Position numbers and translations under genes: made by a program. A stretch of 35,842 bases of DNA. Origin: Auxenochlorella pyrenoidosa (Eukaryota; Chlorophyta; Trebouxiophyceae; Chlorellales; Chlorellaceae). Numbering within the stretch: position 1 is the first letter of the stretch; each line of letters starts with the position of its first letter. The notes under the pieces were generated by a model. That model made no database searches. It had not been told where the DNA came from and worked only from the letters and a program-made list of their open reading frames with translations. Shown here one piece after another: positions 26,347 to 35,842 of the stretch. The DNA is taken from positions 384,460 to 420,301 of the forward strand of contig KQ482032.1 of NCBI GenBank assembly GCA_001430745.1, given 5' to 3'.

Positions 26347-27787
26347 GTTGTGAACTTACATTGTTATCACGAACAGCCCACCTGTCTCCAAGTGAACACC
26401 ATCTCTGAGGGAGGGACCAGGGTGGAGGGCGTGCTGCACTGCTGCAGGCGCGGCAGCGTGCCTCCCCCCAAAGCCAGTGCTGCCTCCGTGTGTGCAGGCT
26501 CTCTTCCACCTTCATCTCTTCGGTAACCCGTCACCCCTGTACTTGAGACCCTTCAAGAGGCAGAAGACCCCATCAACCTCTGCCCGCGCCGCCCTTGCCT
26601 CCCCAAGTATGGGAAGACCACTGCCACGCTCGTGTGCGGCGCCTGGCTGCTCACGGATGCAGGGCCTCGAAGGAACAGAGGGGCTTGTCTTCAGCGCGGC
26701 GGAGTGCTTCAGTAAACCGCTGCCTGATGCCCCACAGGTGCGTTAACAGCAGCGAAAAATGCGATCCAGCCTGCACGCCCCGGAACGCGCGGGGACGGGT
26801 GCAAGCGGCGGCGGCGACACTGGCAGTGAGCGCCGCCCTTTCTGGGACCTTGCTGTCGCGGGCCAGACAATGGGCGCTTGAGCTCTTCTGCCGCGCCTGC
26901 ATCCTGTTGATTCGCATGGATGGCCATCAGACCTGCTTCCCGCAAACTATAGGAACTGACATGCCTCAACCCGCCCGCCCCCCCACCCACCACCACCACC
27001 ACGTTGGTCGCAGTTGTGGGCGTGCTGCCTGCAGCACAAGCGCGAGTCGCTGTTCTCCATCCTGCGGGACCTGCCATACCGACAGAGCAAGCGCAGCGAG
27101 CAGAATGTGGCACGGCGCTGAGGTACCGCCGCTTGGCCTGCTGCACACGCCGCCGCCGTGACGACTGATGCTGCTGAGATCCAGCCCACACAACACATGA
27201 TGCTGCGCACAACCCCCCCTGCCGCCTCCGCTTTCTCTCCCCGCCCACTCCGAACACCCTCTGAGCACATCTTCTGCCAACGTTTTTGCCGCACCCTGCA
27301 GCCACCGCGGCTGTTGATGCTGCCAAACAAGCAGCCGTTCATTGCACCTTTCTTCAGCCTGAGCTCTGGCTTCTGGGCCACATTCCAGGCCCTCGCCCAT
27401 TTCGCTTCTTCTGCGGCCCCTCCGCTTTTGGGATCCCCATGCTTGGCTGCCTGCTGCTCTTTGCCTGCCCGTTAGCTCATCTGGCCAAATCCGAGTCCTT
27501 CCCTCTGCCTGTTCATCGCTTCGCTGTGCCCCCTCCCCCGGGAATGCCGCCTACCTTGACCTACCTTGACCAGCAAACGTATCCCCCACGTCGGTCCCAA
27601 CACCACGTCACTTGCGCCGTCACGCCCCCGCGCCGCCCTTTTTCAGACGTTTTTCCATGTCTACCGCCGGGAGCCCGTGCGCGCATGTACCCCCCCACCC
27701 CGCCACACACACGACCAACACCACCCCCATTAGTGCAGTAGCTGGAACCCCCGCCCTTCATGCGCCACTGTTTATTCTTTGAACTTT
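26347..27787. other. Long intergenic stretch with a possible unrecognised small gene
   Basis: It lies between the SIL1-like stop and the armadillo gene stop, which are convergent. Most of it is C-rich without clear coding bias. A candidate plus-strand pair of exons, 26498-26737 and 27014-27121, joins in phase 0 across a GTGCGT...TCGCAG intron and ends at a TGA. The second encodes a charged, protein-like segment (HKRESLFSILRDLPYRQSKR). No start codon or family was found. A 10-base unit CTACCTTGAC is exactly duplicated at 27551-27570. Confidence 0.35.
26498..27121 (+). CDS. Possible two-exon coding segment, unrecognised
   Basis: Exons 26498-26737 and 27014-27121 join in phase 0 with standard splice signals and would give about 115 codons ending in TGA. 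The first part contains a basic cluster LRPFKRQKT, the last QHKRESLFSILRDLPYRQSK. No in-frame ATG precedes the first exon within it, so a further 5' exon would be needed. The opposite strand over 26651-26917 is also open. I cannot assign a function and it may not be a gene. Confidence 0.2.
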
Positions 27788-29382
27788 TCATGAGGTTGCA
27801 ACCGGGCTGTCAAGCCCGGCGCCAAGGCTGTGAAGCACCGCGCCCCCTGCCAGCGCCACCCCCAGGCTGGCGGCCAGCTGCCCGTGGGCTCCCTCCACTC
27901 CCTCGCACAGGTTGGCCAGCGCCCCGGCGGCGCACACGGCGGCCTGCGCCGTGGGAGCACGAGCCAAAGGCAGCAGTGCACGGCTGGTGGGGAGGACCAT
28001 GGGTGCCTGCCGGGCTACCAAGCTAACACTCGAGCATGCAGGCAGGGCGCCCTGTCCTGCAGCCATCCCGCCTTGCCAGGTCCCCCATTTGTCTGGCAAA
28101 CGTCCCATGACGCCCCACCTGCACGTCTGGCCCTGCCAGCAGCGATGCCAGGGCCGCCAGTGCCCCGGGCTGGCCGCGAATGTCTGCACGGGCCGCCGCC
28201 TCGCGGCTCATGTTCTGCAGCGCGCCCGCGGCAGACGCCGCAACCCCGCCAAGCCCACATCGCAGCGCTGTGCACAGCGGGGCGATGCCACCCTCTGTGC
28301 GGATGGCAGTGATGCCGGCGGCCCTGCTGGACAGGTTGTGCAGCGTGCCCACCAGGCGCTGCACCAGGCCCTGAACTGCCTCGCCGGCAGCGCCGCCGCT
28401 TTTGCCACTTTCGCTTGGGCTGCTGCTCCTGCTGCTGGATGCTGGAACTTCCACTGTGACACTGGCTGCGCTGGTGTCCCCCAAGCTGGTGCTGCTGGCT
28501 AGGCGCTTGAGCACAGCAGCTGCTCCCCCCGCCTGAATCACCGCTGCCCGCCCCTCTGGCGAGAAGGAGAGCGTCTGCAGCGCGCCAGCAGCGTTGGCAT
28601 GCACACTGCTGCCTGCTGCGCTGGCACCCAGCAGGTTGAGCAGGCGCGGCACGGCTCCAGCACGCACCAGCCCAGCCGCATTGGCTGCTTCATAAGCCAG
28701 GTTGGAGGCTGCATTGGCTGCCTCGCTGGCCAGGCTTGGGCTGCTGCTGCCGGCAGAGGCGTCCAGCAGGGGGGCTAGCACCCCCAGCACCTGCTGGGTG
28801 CAGCGCTGGCGGATGTCCTGGCGGCGAGCCAGAATCTTTAGCGCCTGCAGCAAGTCACGCAGACGGCCAGCAGCTTGCTTAGAGCTGCAGCTGGGCAGGG
28901 CGAGACGAAAGCGATGCACAAGAGCGGTGCGGGGCGCGGCGTGCGCGCCTGGAGGGCCAGCAGGCGCGCCGCTGGCGCGATGTCCCGGCGGCCCAGAAGC
29001 GCCGCCAGCGCATCCAGGCGGTCGGGCGCGGAGGCCCGCAGGTGCGGCGAGCGCGCTGGCTCCAGGTTTTGCTCTACAAAGGCTGAGAGCAGCGTGGACA
29101 GCAGGTGCAGCTGGTCCTCGCCCGCCGGCGAAGACAGTGCAACCAACGCCAGCTGGGCCTGTCGATCTCAGGAATGGGGCAGGTTGAAGATCGGGTGAGG
29201 CAGGTTCTGGCCGCTTCCGTGACAGGCAGGAAGCAGAGCGACAGTCGCCCTGCCTCCTCCTGGCGACAACTGCAGGGACAGCGTCCAACAAGTGGGCGGC
29301 ATGTCGCACATTCCATGCCGTGTTGGCTACTGACCTGCGCCCAGGTGATTTCTCCCGCCAGGGAGCCCTTGCGTGAACCCAT
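27788..29382 (-). CDS. Armadillo-repeat protein
   Basis: Exons from the 5' end: 29382-29335, 29158-28949, 28877-28119, 28006-27788, giving 411 residues in phase. After a short N-terminus (MGSRKGSLAGEITWAQ) comes a helical region, then about five armadillo-type repeats from residue about 105, with the typical small-residue helices: LASEAANAASNLAYEAANAAG, VHANAAGALQTLSF, GLVQRLVGTLHNLSS, VAASAAGALQNMSREAAARADI and QAAVCAAGALANLCEG. Such solenoids bind other proteins; the partner is unknown. The intron between exons 2 and 3 (28878-28948) would use a weak GC donor, and a GT donor at 28919 leaves only a 35-base intron, so that junction is unsettled. The start is the first ATG giving a clean in-phase first exon. 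The gene is divergent from the DCAF15-like gene. Confidence 0.7.
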
Positions 29383-29748
29383 CCTTCCGCGGGAGCACAG
29401 GCTGCGGCGGCAGCGGAGACGGCGGCGGCAGTGGTGTTGACCCTTGTTGACCTTCCTATCTGTTGCACTGACTGGACTGTCTGCCCAGCGGAGTCGAAGC
29501 GCGACGATTCGCTGATTCCCACAACCAGCAGAAGGGCGTTCAAGAGGCCAGTTGGGGGCAGAGAACAAGGCCAGCAGCGCTGCGCTGCGCTGGCGGTGGC
29601 AGAAATGTTCTCGGCATGATGTCGGCTGGGGTCGTGCACTTCGGCCGATCGGCAGCTGCGCCTGATTGGCTCTGTGCCCGGCTCTCCCTGCCAGCAGCTG
29701 TTGCGCCTGTCTGCTTTCGGGCGGCAGTCGGGGCCTCTGTACTGGCCC
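29383..29748. promoter_or_regulatory. Divergent promoter region between armadillo and DCAF15-like genes
   Basis: 366 bases separate the two proposed start codons, or 291 if the DCAF15-like gene starts at the upstream in-frame ATG 29674. No exon is supported inside. No clear TATA box was seen. Confidence 0.4.
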
Positions 29749-32334
29749 ATGTCCCATGCTGGACCTTTTGACAGGGCACACCGCGCCTCCGTGCCTGCAC
29801 GGCTCGCCGAGCTGCAGCTGTCGGGGCGCCTTACCGGCCCGCCGCTCTTCACCTCAGTGCCACCGTCCTGCCAGGCGCCGGTGCAGAGCCTGGTGGATGC
29901 TGACGGCGACTTGAAGAGTGAGGCTGTGCGCACAAGCTCGGGTCTGTAACAGTGAACAAGTCCGTACTGTTTGCTGGCTCCAGGGCGCCGGCGCCGCAGC
30001 AGAGCTAGCGCCTGGGAGGGTGGGTCCTTGTGTCGGTGCGAGTTCCCACCCACCTACCACCCCTGCTTTCAGTCTGCTTCCAGTGACACTGATGCATCTG
30101 GGCACCCGCCCTGCCCGCAGGTGTGGTGCTGCTGGGCTTCACGCGGGATGGCGGCCACCTGGTGTCCTACACCACCCAGCCTGTGGCGGCCGCCGACGGC
30201 GTGGAGGGCTACGCTCTGCAGCTGTGGAGCTACCGGCAGGGCGCCCCCTGCAGAAGGCTGTGGAGTGTTCCACTCTTCAGGTGGCTGAGGTCCCAGGCGA
30301 GGGCCGCAAGCCTGCCGCCAGGGCGGGCGCCACATGCAGGCTCCTGCTAGCTGTTGCCTGCCCAGCTGCTGCTTGGCCGCCGCCGGGCGGCCCCCCTGCA
30401 CCGTCACCACGCTCCTGGCGCTGCCCCCGCAGGACGCAGCCCTACCTGGACTTGCTGGAAGATGAGGAGGGCTTCCTGGCTGGCGCCGACGACAAGTTCC
30501 TAACCGTGGCAGAGTCGCCCGACAGCAGCCTGCTGGGTGAGTGCCTGCCGCCAGCAGGCCAGCTGGGTGTCAAAGCGGGCAGCACCCCTGCTCAACCCGC
30601 CGCAGCACCTTGTGAAAGCTCACCAAGAAAGTTCATGCGTCTTCAACGTGACACTCTGCAGTGGTGCATGGACGGTTGGCAGGCCCCGCAGACGCGGCCA
30701 GCCGCGACAGCCAGCTGGCCAACTTCCTGACCGTCATCCCTGGGCCGCTGCACGCCGGCGCTGCACAGCTCCAGGTGAGGGCAGCTGGTGCCCTTCGACA
30801 GCGCACGGACCCGGCACCTGTGCTCGCAAGCTTGTGTTGTTGACAAGCACAGCAAGAGCCGCGACTTCTCTCCTCGCCAGGCAGACGCGCTCTCACCTGC
30901 TCGCGCCTGCACCCGCAGGTGGTGCACCTGGCATACCACACATCCTTCCCGCATGCCGCGTTCAACCCCTTTCACTCCCTGGCTCTGCTGGACGGCAGCC
31001 CTGGCGCCTGCAGCAGCCATGGCAGCATCTCTAGCACCCTGCAGGGCTGCACGCTGGCTGTGGCGCTGTACACAGGGGCCGGGGTGCGCTACCTGCATGT
31101 GGCGGCAAGCCGCCGGGGGGCGCAGCCGCTGCCAGCAAGCCCCCTTGCGCGGCAGCAGAGCTCAGAGAATGATGAGTCCAACAGCAGCGCCAGCCGCTTT
31201 CTGTCACCAGAGTCGGCTGCAGCGGCGCCAAGTGCAGGCGTGTTTGCGGCATCGCCTGCAGGGCAGCGCACGCCAGTACAGCCACCAGCGCTCAGCCTGG
31301 ACAGCCCGCAGCAACAGCAGCAGCAGCAGCGTAGGGGTAGCATCTCACCCGTTCCTTCATCCTTCCTCCGAGGCTCGCCGTCGCAGCAGCAGCAGCGCCG
31401 CCATTGGCCGCAGCCACACCCAGCTCCGCAGGGGCGCTTACTAGCTTCACCCGGCAGCGCTGCAGGGGGCGAAGAGCTCGAGGTGCAGACGGCGCTGGTG
31501 GCGTGTGCCCACGCATACGGCGGTGCGCGCAGCAGCTCCTCCCATTTCTGGCAGCAGCATCAGCGACTGTCCAGCGACATCGCTGGCAGCAGTGGAGCCA
31601 TGGCAGCTGTCAGCTTGACAGTTCTGCCACTGCAGCTTGATCTGGAGTCCTGTATATTCGATGCACTGCGCCTTCAGGGCCTGCCGCCTGCAGCGCTGGC
31701 AGACTACGCCGCAGCACCTGTGCAGGCCGGGGAGTGGCAGGGGCAGGATGGCCTCCTGCTGCTGGCAGTGCTACGGCTGGTGCGTGAGGCTGCCCCTGTG
31801 GCGGACCAGGGCTGCGTGATGCCAGCAGCAGCAGCAACATCGTGCACGCAGGCAGAGAAGCGGGGGCAGCATGCGCCGCACCGCTCCGCCTGCGCTCTGC
31901 TGCATGCGGCCGCGCCTGACGGCACCGCCAGGCTGGTCGAGTGGCTAGAGCCGCCCTACCCCTGGCACGACGATCTGTCCACCTTTCTGGTGCAGCAGAC
32001 GGCCTTTGCAGGTGCGGTTCGGGGCGGGCAGGCAGCTGGTCATCCTCCTGGCTGCCTGTGGGCAAGCACGCACGCTCAGGGCAGCTGGAGCCGCGCCAGC
32101 TGTTGCCACCTGCTGCGCCCCCCTTCCCCACATGCAGGCCTGGCCTTTGAGAAGGCGCCGGCCTTCTTTGCCGATTTCCTGGCTCGGTGCTACGGCAGCG
32201 GGCTCTTGCCACGCGACCGTCTGCCGGTGGTGCTCACGAATCGCTCAGTGCTGGGCAGCGGGAGCAGCTTGTCGCACATTGTGCACCCGTGGCTGCCGCA
32301 GGCCGTTCTTGGCTGGGGAGCGGCCAGGATGTGA
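29749..32334 (+). CDS. DCAF15-like WD/beta-propeller protein, candidate CRL4 ubiquitin-ligase receptor
   Basis: Six exons join in phase to 611 residues, close to human DCAF15 (about 600): 29749-29917, 30121-30280, 30433-30536, 30662-30774, 30919-32011, 32138-32334. The N-terminal half follows DCAF15 in order: ELQLSGRLTGPPLFTSVPPS, a VLLGFTRDGGHLVSYT strand (animal counterpart: a FLGF...G.YVLSYT motif), LQLWSYRQG, KFLTVAESPDSSLLVVHGR, and VVHLAYHTSFPHAAFNPFHS. A long Ser/Gln-rich low-complexity insert with a CAG run (31308-31330) then separates it from a C-terminal part with LTVLPLQLDLES and LTNRSVLGSGSSLSHIV, as in animal DCAF15, where the two halves also flank a disordered region. In animals DCAF15 docks on DDB1-DDA1 to select substrates. 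An algal role is inference. The gene could start at ATG 29674. Intron 32012-32137 is in frame and could be retained. Confidence 0.7.
31308..31330 (+). repeat. CAG repeat encoding poly-Gln in the DCAF15-like gene
   Basis: A short run of CAG/CAA codons encodes about seven Gln inside the low-complexity insert of the protein. Confidence 0.85.
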
Positions 32335-32499
32335 CAGGGTGGGCTGGAATGAGGCGCTTGAGATCATGGACCCCTTGCGCTCACGTCATCCCGCCCAGGG
32401 CGCTCCATCAAAGCAGCTGCGGGGCGATGAAAGCTTCGGGCATTGCACTTTCGCTCATTCTCCAGTAACACATACAGCCAGCAGTAAATAACAGCCAGA

Positions 32500-33374
32500 A
32501 TGCTCTCGACTGTCCGGGTCTCCACCTTCGCCCCCAGCCTGGCACCCGCCAGGGCAGCTCGCCGCACCCTCAGCGTGCGTGCTTCCGGTAAGGATGACCG
32601 ATGCGCAGCACGATCGGGCCACCGCTGGTTGGTGGTTCTTCGCCGCCGCCCGAGCGCCAGCGTCGCTGCACTTGCCCCTGAGCAATGCGTGCCCTGCGGC
32701 TGCAGGTGCCATCAACCCTGACATCAAGAAGGACGTTGAGAAGGTGGTGGACACTGTGGCTGTGCCCACCGACCTGGACGGCAAGCCGCAGGTGCGGTGT
32801 GTGGCGCTGGGGGGCATAAGAGCATCATGAGCGGGCGCCGCCGGAAGGTGCCCTGCTCCTCATGGAGGGGTTGAAGCGAGTGCCGAATGCTCAAGCTCCC
32901 GATGCCGCATTCTGCCTCGGTACAGGTGGCTTACTGCCGCTGCTGGCGGTCCAAGACCTTCCCCCGATGCGATGGCTGTGAGTGGAGGTGTTGCCTGTGG
33001 CGGCTTCTAAACAGGCCAGCTTGGTCATGCTGCTATGCACAACCCGACATAGGCATGCCCGCAGCTGCCCTTCTTGGTCACATGCCATGCTGATTCATGC
33101 TGCTGCCCCCCTCTGGGCCTCCAAGCCCTCTGCCCCAGCAACCCCTACTCCCCTTCCTCTGCGTGCAGCTCACGTGGCCCACAACAAGGCCACCGGGGAC
33201 AACGTGCGGCGGGCTGGGAAGGCCTGCCGCTGCTTGTGCGCGCTCCAAGCTGAGAGCCAGCCACCCGTCCTGCGTTTTTTGCTGCTGCTCGCACAGTGGC
33301 ACACCTCTTGTGCTCAGAGTGCTTGTGTGTTCAATGCACTGCAGGTGGGGCCCCTGCTGGTCAAGAAGGAGTGA
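32500..33374 (+). CDS. NEET: Plastid NEET-type CDGSH iron-sulfur protein
   Basis: Binds a redox-active 2Fe-2S cluster; plant NEET proteins act in iron and redox homeostasis in chloroplasts and mitochondria. Five exons join in phase to 96 residues: 32500-32587, 32706-32791, 32926-32977, 33169-33203, 33345-33374. Residues 1-30 are rich in Ser, Ala and Arg with few acids (FAPSLAPARAARRTLSVRAS), typical of a plastid transit peptide. The cluster motif YCRCWRSKTFPRCDGSH supplies ligands Cys62, Cys64, Cys73 and His77. It is followed by HNKATGDNVGPLLVKK, which closely matches land-plant NEET. The start is the first ATG in frame and lies only 165 bases past the DCAF15-like stop. The intron 32978-33168 splits the CDGSH motif between Gly and Ser. 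TGTAA at 33600-33604 is the probable poly(A) signal. Identification is very secure. Confidence 0.93.
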
Positions 33375-34206
33375 CCAGCTGGCCACAGGCAGCGTGGCAG
33401 CTTTGGCGCCATGCAAGACTGGCATGCGTATGGCATTGCGCCCCCGCCTGCTAGCACAGCAAGCACCACCGAACTGGAGCACACCTCCCTGCGGCTGCTG
33501 CTACTTATCCTGCCGTCGTATGCACACTGAACCCAACCATACCTGTTTCCTGGCCACCCTGGCGTCCCTTTCAAGCTCGTGCAAGGAGCTGCCCTCCCCT
33601 GTAAAACACCCGCCCTGCGCACCAACTGTGGCAACCCAGGCGTCGCAGCAGGATCGCCCCCATGCCCCTTGATGATTTCTGCCGCGGCAGCACCGGCCAT
33701 CTGTCAAAAGGGGCACTGGGATGGCGGTCCTGATACCGCGGGGGTTGCCAAACCCAAAAGCCCACGGCTTGCATCTCTGGTTTTCGTGCTCCTGCCCTCG
33801 CACAACCACCATGTCTGTGCCAGGAATACAATAAAATAGGAATAGGGTTGAGCCGTGATCACATGCAGTTTGGGGCTGTTCCAGCGCCGCTGGCCCCGCC
33901 TGGCGCCTAGCATGACAATGTCACAAGAGAGAATCCCTCGATCAGCTGGCGAATCCAAGAGCCTGCAGGTACCACCGTGAAGACAGAGGACGAAGTAGAG
34001 GTCTGTCGCAATCCTGAGCGGCATCTGGTGCTTGTGCTTTTTGCCACAGATGCAGCAGCCGGCAATGCCGCCGGTACTCTTCTTCTTTGCAGCGTCTTCA
34101 AACGTGCAGGCTTGCTCCCCTGTTCATCTCCCTTCCGTCAACGAATTTGGTCTGCGTTTGTCAGTGAGCAGCACTTGTCCCTCCCTCCCTGTTTCGCACC
34201 GGAGCG
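33375..34206. other. Intergenic: NEET 3' UTR and phosphatase promoter region
   Basis: It holds the NEET poly(A) signal and an A/T-rich patch, AATACAATAAAATAGG, around 33825-33840, which is unusual in this GC-rich window. The patch could be a second poly(A) signal (AATAAA at 33830-33835) or an upstream core-promoter element. No exon is supported. Confidence 0.4.
33600..33604 (+). terminator. TGTAA poly(A) signal of the NEET gene
   Basis: This TGTAA lies about 225 bases downstream of the NEET stop codon on the same strand and is the nearest copy I noticed. Confidence 0.5.
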
Positions 34207-35842
34207 ATGGGCTCGGCCGCCCTTGGGCCAGCCGCCGTGCTTGCATCGGCGTTGCTGCTGTTCATGGTGGCAACAGCGCCGGTGGAGGGCCTCCGGGTAG
34301 GCGGTCCGGTGCCAGGCAGCTGTACTTTCGCCGGGCGGCACGGTGGCAGGCTGAGTGGCCACCAACAAACGCCGACGATGCTGCGCCCCCCCTCCTAGGG
34401 TTTACTTCACAACCAAGCCGCACCCTTGATTGCTTGAGTAGATGCCGTCATCCCTCTCACACAACCACCGGTTCCTATGACACGCAGCTTGCGGCGATCG
34501 GCGACTATGGCTCAGGCACTGCAGAGGAAGGGGAAGTGGCGGCCATGATCGCTGGCTTTGCCCCAGTCAACGACATTCTGGCTCTTGGAGACAACAACTA
34601 TGTTTTCGGTGAGAAAGAGGAAAGACAGCCCGGCGCTGTCGATCAGGTTCCAAACGTCACTGGCAGGCATGAGTTGGATTCCGAGCCTGCAGCTGCCTTG
34701 CCCACCAGAGCAGTCGCGCAGCTGCCCGCAGTGCCCCCCTGGCAAACATTGGCTCCAGGGTCCGGGAGCTGCCACCCAACCAGGAGAACCGTGATTTCTT
34801 TGCGCGCTGCAGGGAAGAATGATACAATTGATGCTAACATTGGGCAGTTCTTCTCCAGCTACATCTCGCCCTACCAGGGCAGCTACGGCAACGGCTCCAC
34901 CACCGGAAACCACTTCTGGCCCATCCCCGGTGCGTGAACCCGAACGACAGCACTGCAGGGAAGTGGCTGCTGTGGTGGTCAGGGCACGGCCGTCCACTTG
35001 TGCAGCTGCCATGCCTCAAGCGCTGCCCCCCCCTGCCCTGGCAGGCAACCACGACTGGGGTCGCGTGTGCGGCGACGCCAAGACCGGCTGCGTACCCTCC
35101 AGCTGCTCCGCCCCGGGCAGCCTGGAGGCCTACCACGCCTATTTTCCCTTCCTGTGAGCGAGGGGTTGGGGGCCCGCGCTTTTTAGTCAGCCCGGCTGTG
35201 CCTGCAGGTTGTCCTGCCTCTGCCTGCCTGCTTCCTACTCCCTACCGGCGCTGTCCTTCTGCCGCCTCTGAGGGCACCTTGTTTCAGCAAGGGGGGCAAC
35301 ATAGCTCCACTCTCCCTGCCCCCTCTGCAGCGAGGGGCAGAACTACTACACCCACGTGCTGGGCGACGGCCTGGTGGAGATTTTTGCCCTGGACACTGAC
35401 TGCAACGAGCCATCGGGCACAACCAACACGTCAACCCAGGCTCAATGGCTTGCAGGAGCGCTGGCCGCGAGCAAGTGAGCCGTCCAGGGGTGGCTGGCAG
35501 AGCATGCCCATGCAGACAGCGAGCGATTGTGCAGGGCGCGTCGCTGTGCAGCCGCCACAGAACCCACTGACAATCGATCTGCCACCGGGCAGAGGGCCCA
35601 GGCTGCCACCCGACTCGCCTCCCCTGTTGCCTGGTGCAGCGCCACCTGGAAACTGGTTATCATGCACCACGCGCCATACTCGTCGGGCGGCCTCCACGGC
35701 TCCATCCCTCGCGTGCAGTGGGTGCGTTGCGCAAGGAATGCCACGGCGAGGGCTTGCACAGTTTAGAAAGGCCTATGGGCTGCAGAGAGGGCAGCAGCTC
35801 AGCAAGGCGGCGACTCCAGCTGTTCAGGACCTCAAGCCCCCG
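34207..35842 (+). CDS. Secreted purple-acid-phosphatase-like metallophosphoesterase (3'-partial)
   Basis: A calcineurin-like phosphoesterase, probably hydrolysing phosphate esters outside the cell or in the vacuole. Visible exons in phase: 34207-34296, 34488-34608, 34813-34929, 35045-35153, 35331-35474, 35640-35721; an intron then begins with GTGCGT and the gene runs off the window. Exon 1 is a signal peptide (AAVLASALLLFMVATAPVEG). Metal-binding blocks appear in the family order: GDYG, GDNNY (GDxxY), PGNHDWG (GNH-D), and VIMHHAPYSSGG (VxxH). The last block, GHxH, would lie downstream. Several N-glycosylation sequons occur in the third and fifth exons (NDT, NGS, NTS). Acid phosphatases of this kind are often induced by phosphate starvation; no regulatory site was identified here. 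The exact subfamily is not resolved. Confidence 0.85.

Noticed and set aside
28885..28919. A 35-base GT-AG intron in the armadillo gene
   Set aside because: The phase fits, but the length is below normal spliceosomal limits; a 71-base alternative with a weak GC donor is slightly preferred, so the junction is left open.
28023..30053. Single 676-codon minus-strand open frame over the armadillo gene
   Set aside because: Only 28119 to about 28877 reads as armadillo repeats; upstream the frame is low-complexity and overlaps the divergent promoter and the DCAF15-like first exon. A spliced model gives a better N-terminus.
30433..30570. DET1 as the identity of the gene at 29749-32334, from PYLDLLEDEEGF
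   Set aside because: DET1 has PYLDLS near its C-terminus, but the rest of the protein does not follow DET1 order, whereas several motifs follow DCAF15 order.

Overview
The window looks like nuclear DNA of a green alga. Genes are dense on both strands and cut by many short introns (mostly 60-400 bases), base composition is very GC-rich, and TGTAA, the usual chlorophyte poly(A) signal, lies downstream of several stop codons. The CDGSH protein is of the plant NEET type. A trebouxiophyte (Chlorella-like) is my guess; no marker gene fixes it. One scaffold gap of 800 N (24141-24940) interrupts a gene. All gene models were built by hand from splice signals and reading phase.

Layout, left to right: (1) 40-4634 (+), the 3' portion of a proton-translocating NAD(P) transhydrogenase; (2) 5872-9823 (+), a secreted papain-family cysteine protease with an unusual cysteine-rich C-terminal extension; (3) 10081-12677 (+), an F-box/leucine-rich-repeat protein; (4) about 13366-14517 (+), an unrecognised multi-pass membrane protein; (5) 14841-20041 (-), a membrane-anchored SGNH-hydrolase-like protein in 15 exons; (6) 20409-23228 (-), a UBL plus two-UBA protein; (7) 23359-26346 (+), a SIL1/Fes1-like nucleotide exchange factor with a signal peptide and C-terminal KDEL, head-to-head with gene 6; (8) 27788-29382 (-), an armadillo-repeat protein; (9) 29749-32334 (+), a DCAF15-like protein, head-to-head with gene 8; (10) 32500-33374 (+), a plastid NEET-type CDGSH protein; (11) 34207 to the end (+), a purple-acid-phosphatase-like metallophosphoesterase cut by the window edge.

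There is no operon-like logic. Genes 3, 6, 7 and 9 all touch protein quality control or ubiquitin (F-box adaptor, UBL/UBA factor, BiP exchange factor, CRL4 receptor candidate), and two divergent pairs share short promoters, but the clustering may be chance. The most notable points are the DCAF15-like gene in an alga, the tandem cysteine-rich module on the protease, five well-supported GC-AG introns, one transhydrogenase intron with no AG at its 3' end beside a poly-C run, and a 53-base near-perfect palindrome inside an intron.
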